The position numbers and the translations under genes are program-made. Below are positions 23,676 through 28,229 of a DNA stretch of 28,229 nt, piece by piece. Within the stretch, counting starts at the first letter, position 1. Each line of letters opens with the position of its first letter. This DNA comes from JBAYST01 sp041676005 (lineage in GTDB: Bacteria > Bacillota_I > Bacilli_A > RFN20 > CAG-826): positions 1 to 28,229 of the forward strand of contig JBAYST010000006.1 of NCBI GenBank assembly GCA_041676005.1, in the 5' to 3' direction. The notes below the pieces were generated by a model. That model searched no databases. It saw only the letters and a program-made list of their open reading frames with translations, and had not been told where the DNA came from.

Positions 23676-23960
23676 CTATTTTTTAGTAGATTTTGCTTTG
23701 CAAATTGTCTTTGTTTCAACGGCTTTTAAATATATGCGTTCACATTCATCTGAGCAGAACATACTATGGTTTCCATCCAATACTCTAATAAATGGCATAC
23801 CACAGCAAGGACAATAAACTCTCATAATAGGTTCAGGATAGTTTTTCAAAAAAGCTCCAACTGTAGATTTTGGAATGTTTAGTTCTTTTGAGATTTCTCC
23901 ATAACTGAGTCCACTATTTCTGAGATCATATATTTTTCTTTGTTGTTCATTAGTTAACAT
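23676..23960 (-). CDS. Small HTH protein with C-terminal zinc-binding motif
   Basis: 94 aa from ATG 23960 (AAAGGAGT at good spacing; the in-frame GTG 23969 is too close to that site). Residues 1-40 form a Hin/IS21-type helix-turn-helix: LTNEQQRKIYDLRNSGLSYG, then EISKELNIPKSTV. The second half has CPCC near 50-53 and a C-x3-C in FCSDECERIYL, a four-Cys zinc ribbon. It resembles accessory or resolvase-like proteins linked to mobile elements; a transcription regulator is the other reading. It lies between AbiJ (58 bp upstream) and the tandem repeats it directly abuts. A 6-bp hairpin (CTACTA / TAGTAG, 23673-23689) overlaps its stop. Confidence 0.75.
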   Translation of the reverse strand: MLTNEQQRKIYDLRNSGLSYGEISKELNIPKSTVGAFLKNYPEPIMRVYCPCCGMPFIRVLDGNHSMFCSDECERIYLKAVETKTICKAKSTKK

Positions 23961-24018
23961 GATCTTCACTCCTTTCTAATAAGAATGGGACCAGTAACTA
24001 TTGTTTTTGACGGAATCC

Positions 24019-24906
24019 TTATTTTATTGGAACCGTAATAAGAAAGTTAATAACAGCGGAACATATAACGAGAATTAATTTTGCCTCATCAAAAGTTATT
24101 TCGCTTTTTTCTTTATTATTTCCATGCCTTATTCCATTTGAATCAGAAGCGTATTTATAAAGATTTTTAATTGCATCTCTTAAATGTTCATCAACATCTA
24201 TTTTTGAAAATAACTGATCTGCTGCCTTGCCCAATGTCAATCCAGAAGTGTTTAAAAGTATATTAAATAACTCTTCGGTGGCCAAAATAGATTCTTTAAT
24301 AGAATTTTCATAATCTTTTTTTGAATTTTCGCTCAAAAAACTGACGGATTTTTGGATGGCTTCATTCACAGAATCATATGGTGTTGTTGAGGCTTTTTCA
24401 ATTGTAAAAATTTCTTCTTTATTTGTTATTTTCACAATTTTTTCATCAACAAAACGATAACCAACATACTCATTCTCAAAAGCATTGTTCATTTCTTTAA
24501 ATACATTAAAATAAGATGACATGAAAAAGGCATCATAATGATTTCTACTACGGTACTGTTCAGGAGATTCATAAACAATCCCGCAAATAAACTCTACGAC
24601 AGTAAGAATCGAATCATAGCTTTCGTTTTCAAAAAGATATCTAATTTGCGAAATGATTTGATCATATGAATCATGATATCGTTCATAAACATCGTTGAAC
24701 ATATTTTCTACGATATATTTCGCAAGATTATCTTCATCAAGCCCTAAAGATTTAACCTGAATGTTTAATATGTTGTTGAGAGTATTAAAAAGAACTGTTC
24801 TAGTTTCGGCAGTGAATTCATTTATTTGCATTTCTTTAGAAATAGATTTAATACCATTTCTATCGGAAAAGCCGTCTCGAACTCTAATTGTTCTTTTCTT
24901 GTTCAT
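24019..24906 (-). CDS. AbiJ-like abortive infection protein (HEPN-type C-terminus)
   Basis: 295 aa. The N-terminus TIRVRDGF and following helices fit the AbiJ N-terminal domain family (AbiJ_NTD4). The C-terminus contains ASDSNGIRHG (Arg260, His261) followed by a helix with ICSAVINFLI, the usual ending of AbiJ/HEPN proteins, many of which are RNases or toxins. Such proteins typically kill or arrest phage-infected cells. The start ATG 24906 overlaps the stop of the DUF262-HNH gene (TAATG) behind AAGGGAAA, so its dose is tied to the nuclease. The exact substrate is unknown; assignment is by sequence pattern. Confidence 0.8.
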   Translation of the reverse strand: MNKKRTIRVRDGFSDRNGIKSISKEMQINEFTAETRTVLFNTLNNILNIQVKSLGLDEDNLAKYIVENMFNDVYERYHDSYDQIISQIRYLFENESYDSILTVVEFICGIVYESPEQYRSRNHYDAFFMSSYFNVFKEMNNAFENEYVGYRFVDEKIVKITNKEEIFTIEKASTTPYDSVNEAIQKSVSFLSENSKKDYENSIKESILATEELFNILLNTSGLTLGKAADQLFSKIDVDEHLRDAIKNLYKYASDSNGIRHGNNKEKSEITFDEAKLILVICSAVINFLITVPIK

Positions 24907-26081
24907 TATTTATTTCCCTTTGCTCTATTGTGAGTTTTGCATAGCATTTGACAATTTGAAATATCAGTAGATCCACCATTGCTCCACGCCGTTACATGGT
25001 CAGCATCCATTTCAGAAAGTTTGTAAATTCTCGTTCTATTTGAATCGTGCCCTAAAGCACAAAGAGGGCAATTTGAAAGTCCGGTTATATTTGCTTCATT
25101 TGTTTGCTCTCTATATTTTGTTTGTTTTACAACATCATCAAAAACTCTAATTGACAGCAACTTTGTGTCGACACAACCCCCTAATATAAATTCGAATATT
25201 CCACTTCTGTTTTTAATAAATCCATCTGAATAATATTTATCTACTAATTCATGAACCCTTTGTGGATCATAAGGAGTATTATGATAAGTTTCAAACAATC
25301 TTCCCCATTCAAGACCCTTCATCTCATTTTCAACATCAATAAAAACTGAAGAAATCCAATCGATAACAGATGTAAAGTAGGCTTTTAGTTCATTTATATT
25401 GTCATCATATCTATGAGCACTCATGTATGCATCAACGTCTTCCCTGCTTGAGCTTTTTGAAACCCATTCAAGTGCTACTCGCAAATAGTCTTGCCTATTT
25501 ACTTTTCCTGAAATATATGCACTCCATTTTTGTATGTTCGCATTTCTACTGTTGCTAAATTCCTCTTTTGCCTTTGTCACGAATGGTCCAGAATATACTG
25601 AATTAGATATTTCTTGGTGATTTAATGGAATTCCTGCAATATTAATTGTTTTAAACCATTCTTTAATTTCGGTTTCTGCACCTTCACAAATATATATCGT
25701 CAATGTTGTTTTCAATATTTTTTGTTTTTGGTCTTCTGGCAAAGCTGAAAAATAATGAGGAAGGCCATTAGAATCAATTAATGGAAATTTTGAAGTCAAA
25801 AATCTGCCTAAACTAGTAATTCTTTGTTGGCCATCTAAAACTTCGTATTTATCATCATCAATTTTATTAAAGTAAATCAATCCAAGCGGATATTCTTTTA
25901 AAACCGAATGAATCACGGCTTCTTCCATTTTTTGTTCTGCGTATAAGTAATTTCTTTGATATTCTGGTTGAATAACTAATTTGCCTGACAAACCAAAAAG
26001 GCCCTTACCTTCTAATTCGTTATAAACGAAACCTTTGCAGATATCTTCGATTGTAATATCAGTTCTTAATGTCGTTTTCAT
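24906..26081 (-). CDS. DUF262-HNH endonuclease
   Basis: 391 aa. Residues 1-220 form a DUF262 (GmrSD N-terminal, ParB-like NTPase) domain, with QPEYQRNY (38-45), PLGLIYF and the hallmark DGQQR (83-87), the NTP-binding motif. After a helical middle, the C-terminus is a classical HNH nuclease: CPLC (about 338-341), DADHVTAWSNGG, and CQMLCKTHNRAKGNK, supplying the zinc Cys set and the catalytic His. DUF262-HNH proteins act as DNA endonucleases in several defence systems, often sensing modified DNA. Here it follows an adenine methyltransferase by 3 nt (AGGAGAAA upstream) and overlaps AbiJ, so it is the probable restriction half of a compact system. Confidence 0.88.
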   Translation of the reverse strand: MKTTLRTDITIEDICKGFVYNELEGKGLFGLSGKLVIQPEYQRNYLYAEQKMEEAVIHSVLKEYPLGLIYFNKIDDDKYEVLDGQQRITSLGRFLTSKFPLIDSNGLPHYFSALPEDQKQKILKTTLTIYICEGAETEIKEWFKTINIAGIPLNHQEISNSVYSGPFVTKAKEEFSNSRNANIQKWSAYISGKVNRQDYLRVALEWVSKSSSREDVDAYMSAHRYDDNINELKAYFTSVIDWISSVFIDVENEMKGLEWGRLFETYHNTPYDPQRVHELVDKYYSDGFIKNRSGIFEFILGGCVDTKLLSIRVFDDVVKQTKYREQTNEANITGLSNCPLCALGHDSNRTRIYKLSEMDADHVTAWSNGGSTDISNCQMLCKTHNRAKGNK

Positions 26082-26084
26082 ATA

Positions 26085-27173
26085 TTATTTTCTCCTAATA
26101 ATAATTCTAAAAAATTGAGGTTTGCCATCAACCATAGATAAGTATTTACCTGCTTTTTTTGTTTCTTCATTATTCATTACGCTATAGCGACCAATTCCAT
26201 CTATTATTTCGAATTGTTCAGGGCAATATTTATCCATGAATGTAATAGGAACACCCATTAATTCATTGTAATCAGATGGTATTGCATCTGTATATGGAAT
26301 GTTTAAAGCATCATAATTATCAAATTTTTTATATTCCCCGCCTTTTAAATCCTTATGCTTACTAAATTTTAAATTATCGGCCATAGTCATTAATGGCAGT
26401 TCAACGTGCCTTCTACCATGATCAATGTTTGTAAACCAACGAACACCTTTTACTCTAATAAATTTTCTTCCGTTTTCATCTACTCTAAAACTTGCAGCAT
26501 TTAATGAATAAGAATCTGGAACTTGAAATTCTCTATCTCCGCTATGTATAGAAACTCCAAGCCATGTTTTATTCTCTTTAATTAAAGGAAATACCTCTTT
26601 ATATGAAATCACATTTTGATTCCCGATTATTAAGAATTTTTTATTGGCTTCAATAATCCAGGCCAAAAACTCTCTAAACAAAGAAAACGGTGGATTTGTA
26701 ATAATAAAGTCCGCTTCATCTCTTAGTTTACGAACTTCATCGCTCCTAAAATCCCCGTCGCCTTCAAGATAATTCCACTCTAAATCATCTATGTCAATTG
26801 CACCTGATTTATTCTTATCTCTAGTTAATGTGAATATTTTTCCACAAATATCAGATTTTTCCGGATCATACCTTTCATCCTCTGTTTCAAACAAAGATAA
26901 TTGTAATTGACCTTTGAATTTCTTGCTGTTTGTAGCATAACTTGTCGAGATTAGTTTTTTTAATCCCAATGATTCAAAATTTTGAGCAAAAAAACGGGTG
27001 AAATTGCTCCATTCAGGATCGTCACATGGAAGCAAAACAGTCTTTCCTCTAAACAAGTTTGGATCATTTTCTAAATATGCATTAATTTCTTTTTGAATAT
27101 CAGCATATTGTGTATAAAATTCATCGTTTTGAGCAGCATCAGCTTTTCTTAAATCACTATTTGTCATCGCCAT
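26085..27173 (-). CDS. EcoRI-family adenine-specific DNA methyltransferase
   Basis: 362 aa. The start NSDLRKADAAQNDEFYTQYADI and the VLLPCDDPEWSNFTRFF block match the EcoRI methylase family (Pfam EcoRI_methylase). The catalytic motif NPPF is at 160-163 (DFIITNPPFSLFREF), so it transfers a methyl group from S-adenosylmethionine to adenine N6. The target site cannot be read from sequence. In an R-M role it would protect host DNA from the neighbouring DUF262-HNH protein. ATG 27173 is chosen because it gives the longest conserved N-terminus; the ribosome-binding site is weak. A TATAAT box and a 16-bp palindrome lie upstream. AT-rich, with codon use unlike the core genes, consistent with transfer. 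Confidence 0.92.
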   Translation of the reverse strand: MAMTNSDLRKADAAQNDEFYTQYADIQKEINAYLENDPNLFRGKTVLLPCDDPEWSNFTRFFAQNFESLGLKKLISTSYATNSKKFKGQLQLSLFETEDERYDPEKSDICGKIFTLTRDKNKSGAIDIDDLEWNYLEGDGDFRSDEVRKLRDEADFIITNPPFSLFREFLAWIIEANKKFLIIGNQNVISYKEVFPLIKENKTWLGVSIHSGDREFQVPDSYSLNAASFRVDENGRKFIRVKGVRWFTNIDHGRRHVELPLMTMADNLKFSKHKDLKGGEYKKFDNYDALNIPYTDAIPSDYNELMGVPITFMDKYCPEQFEIIDGIGRYSVMNNEETKKAGKYLSMVDGKPQFFRIIIRRK

Positions 27174-27226
27174 ATTTCAACCCACTTTCTTTTATATTAT
27201 ATTGCAACAATAAGTCTTTTTCTTCA

Positions 27227-27242
27227 TTTTCTTTAAAGAAAA
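27227..27242. promoter_or_regulatory. Perfect 16-bp palindrome upstream of the methyltransferase gene
   Basis: TTTTCTTTAAAGAAAA lies in the 81-bp gap between the XRE-type gene and the methyltransferase, upstream of a TATAAT (about 27197-27202). It is a candidate operator for the XRE-type regulator, but its A/T composition makes chance plausible. Confidence 0.4.
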
Positions 27243-27254
27243 ACACTTTCGTTC

Positions 27255-27779
27255 TTAATAATGCATTTTTAAGATGCCTATATCAAATTCATATAGTTGA
27301 ATCAGCTTGTAATAAACATCAAACGGAAGGGTTCTTTTTCCTGTTTCATATGCTTTCAGTGTATCTTGACCTATGCCTATTAGCTCTGCTACTTCTTTTC
27401 TGCTTCTACATTTATATTCTCTAGCTTTCTTAATAGCGGCGCCCACTTCTTCGTTGGTAATCTCTTCTAGATGATTAAGTTTGAAGTTTCCCACTATTTC
27501 AAGCCATGTCTCATACATATAATTGACTTCGAAGCCAGTACATAAATCATATGGAGGTATGTGACCACTAGAATAGATTTTGAGAAACTCCTTTTGATTC
27601 TCAGTTAATCTTTTAAGATAAGTTAAATAATTTTGGTACCAATAACCAGCTTCAGTAAAAGCCTCCTTATCACGTTCTGAAGTTCGTAAATTGGATTGTG
27701 TTGCTCGTCTAATTCGATGTATAGAGCCTATCCAGTCAAAGAATCCTGTATTGTTCTTTCTAAAAATAAAGTTTTTCAT
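27255..27779 (-). CDS. XRE-type helix-turn-helix protein with an unfamiliar N-terminal domain
   Basis: 174 aa. Residues about 105-165 are an XRE-type HTH: NEEVGAAIKKAREYKCRSRK, VAELIGIGQDTLKAYETGKR, then a Leu-rich end. The first 100 residues, with several Trp and Tyr, match nothing I recognise and may bind a ligand or partner. No ribosome-binding site precedes ATG 27779. It is upstream of the methyltransferase in the same direction, so it could regulate the defence operon in the way of R-M controller proteins, although these are usually smaller. DNA binding is confidently inferred; the target is not. Confidence 0.8.
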   Translation of the reverse strand: MKNFIFRKNNTGFFDWIGSIHRIRRATQSNLRTSERDKEAFTEAGYWYQNYLTYLKRLTENQKEFLKIYSSGHIPPYDLCTGFEVNYMYETWLEIVGNFKLNHLEEITNEEVGAAIKKAREYKCRSRKEVAELIGIGQDTLKAYETGKRTLPFDVYYKLIQLYEFDIGILKMHY

Positions 27780-27823
27780 AATTCAATGTATTGGATAAAA
27801 AGATGTTCAATTCAAGTTGTTTT

Positions 27824-27955
27824 TGATGTGTCTTTCCAAAGGGTGCTTCCGTCTTACCCAAAGGTAGTTCCGTATTTCCATAGGTATATAATCGTCTAGA
27901 AAAATTAAATAAAAATATCCTTATTAAAGGATAAAAGTTCCGTTTTCCATAGGTT
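27824..27955. repeat. Cluster of 21-22 bp direct repeats (GTTCCGT type)
   Basis: Units on the plus strand begin near 27824, 27845, 27867 and 27937. The consensus is about GTTCCGTNTTWCCNAAGGT, the first unit being degenerate at its 5' end. The first three are in tandem and the last is about 50 bp away. They lie between the XRE gene and the tRNA-Arg terminator and differ in sequence from the TGTCCCC repeats at 23611. They resemble insertion-sequence end repeats or a protein-binding array; no transposase is present. Confidence 0.75.
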
Positions 27956-27968
27956 TTTGATACAAAAA

Positions 27969-27994
27969 AAGCACTTTGTGGGTACAAAATGCTT
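27969..27994 (-). terminator. Terminator of the tRNA-Arg transcript
   Basis: An 11-bp stem, AAGCATTTTGT with ACAAAGTGCTT (one G-T pair), 4-nt loop, then a T-run on the minus strand, 12 nt past the tRNA CCA end. Confidence 0.85.
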
Positions 27995-28006
27995 ATTTTC
28001 GTCTAA

Positions 28007-28083
28007 TGGCACCCTCGAGGCGACTCGAACGCCTGACCTACGGCTTAGAAGGCCGTTGCTCTATCCAACTGAGCTACGAGGGC
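28007..28083 (-). tRNA. tRNA-Arg (anticodon TCT)
   Basis: A 77-nt cloverleaf: acceptor stem GCCCTCG / CGAGGGT, D arm GCTC-AGTTGGATA-GAGC, anticodon loop CTTCTAA with TCT at 28047-28049 (reads AGA/AGG codons), a T arm with GTTCGAGTC, discriminator G and an encoded CCA end (28007-28009). The accessory region begins directly beyond its 3' end, a common place for integration of mobile elements. Confidence 0.97.
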
Positions 28084-28127
28084 ATATCGCTTTAATATAT
28101 TCTCATTAGAGAAAGATATTTTCAAGT

Positions 28128-28229
28128 TTATTCTTTGAGTTTCTTATGGAGTGCTAGAGCAACCTCATCAGGAAGAAGTTGAGACAATTCTTCAACGGAC
28201 GCGTTTTTAAGCAAAGAAAGATCGGGATA
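28128..28229 (-). CDS. C-terminal fragment, possibly excinuclease UvrC
   Basis: The last 33 codons of a gene entering from the right edge, ending in TAA at 28128-28130. The sequence around LLKNASVEELSQLLPDEVA has the shape of the second helix-hairpin-helix of UvrC C-termini, and ends in a Lys-rich helix (ALHKKLKE). UvrC makes the two incisions in nucleotide excision repair. With so few residues the name is tentative; another HhH protein is possible. The gap 28084-28127 before the tRNA has AT-rich promoter-like sequence (TATATT) for the tRNA. Confidence 0.55.
   Translation of the reverse strand, partial: YPDLSLLKNASVEELSQLLPDEVALALHKKLKE

Noticed and set aside
27760..27987. 75-codon open frame on the minus strand across the repeats, with a repeated G-K-T-E-type peptide
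   Set aside because: The repetition is the DNA repeat translated. There is no ribosome-binding site, it overlaps the XRE gene start, and the composition is not protein-like.
28007..28083. att duplication of the tRNA-Arg 3' end within the island
   Set aside because: I looked for the terminal tRNA sequence elsewhere and found only a short chance CTCGAGG at about 21997, too short to be an att site.
1..28229. Mycoplasma-type code (TGA read as Trp)
   Set aside because: Several core proteins end correctly at TGA at normal lengths, and Trp is encoded by TGG throughout.

Overview
The window looks like a chromosomal segment of a low-GC, non-sporulating Bacillota or Tenericutes-type bacterium, in the broad Bacilli, Izemoplasmatales or RF39-like range. 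This is inferred from protein character and gene order, since no database search was possible. TGA terminates conserved proteins at normal lengths (ObgE and RuvB, for example), so the standard bacterial code applies and not the Mycoplasma code. Almost every gene lies on the minus strand. The gene set and order (tig, lon, ysxC, valS, radC, rplU, prp, rpmA, obgE, ruvA, ruvB, secDF, recJ) match, from memory, the order of one long Bacillus subtilis chromosomal block, with the sporulation, haem, cell-shape and folate genes that interrupt it there missing here.

Layout, left to right. 1-2571: the start of a lipoprotein gene at the left edge, a second lipoprotein gene, and recJ. 2612-5287: a divergent fused secDF with its own promoter and terminator. 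5444-9520: the operon rplU-prp-rpmA-(terminator)-obgE-(29-codon membrane peptide)-ruvA-ruvB, headed by a consensus promoter and an L21-type leader in which the rplU ribosome-binding site can be masked. 9524-13314: a valine T-box, valS, a 59-codon membrane or bacteriocin-like peptide whose ribosome-binding site lies inside a terminator-like hairpin, and radC. 13323-17619: tig-lon-ysxC, with a perfect inverted repeat over the promoter. 17666-19115: a nitroreductase and a helical-repeat protein. 19360-20037 (+): a 1-Cys/Prx6-type peroxiredoxin interrupted by one in-frame TAA. 20112-21338: a small membrane protein (+) whose 3' end overlaps a convergent exported membrane-anchored protein (-).

21410-28006 is an accessory, probably anti-phage, region ending at the 3' end of tRNA-Arg(TCT). 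It carries a membrane-anchored NERD nuclease-like protein and a MrcB_N (DUF3578)-DUF3883 protein. Next come a small HTH/zinc protein abutting three tandem 20-21 bp repeats, and a tightly coupled trio: EcoRI-family adenine methyltransferase, DUF262-HNH endonuclease and AbiJ/HEPN-like protein. Upstream of the trio are an XRE-type protein and a second, unrelated family of 21-22 bp repeats next to the tRNA. The part right of about 23.6 kb is more AT-rich than the core, consistent with horizontal acquisition. A short gene end, probably uvrC, closes the window.

The most notable things are the methyltransferase/DUF262-HNH/AbiJ operon in its repeat-flanked setting beside a tRNA, the valS-radC small peptide with its unusual hairpin control element, the nonsense codon in the peroxiredoxin, and a SecDF that appears to lack the proton-relay aspartate.
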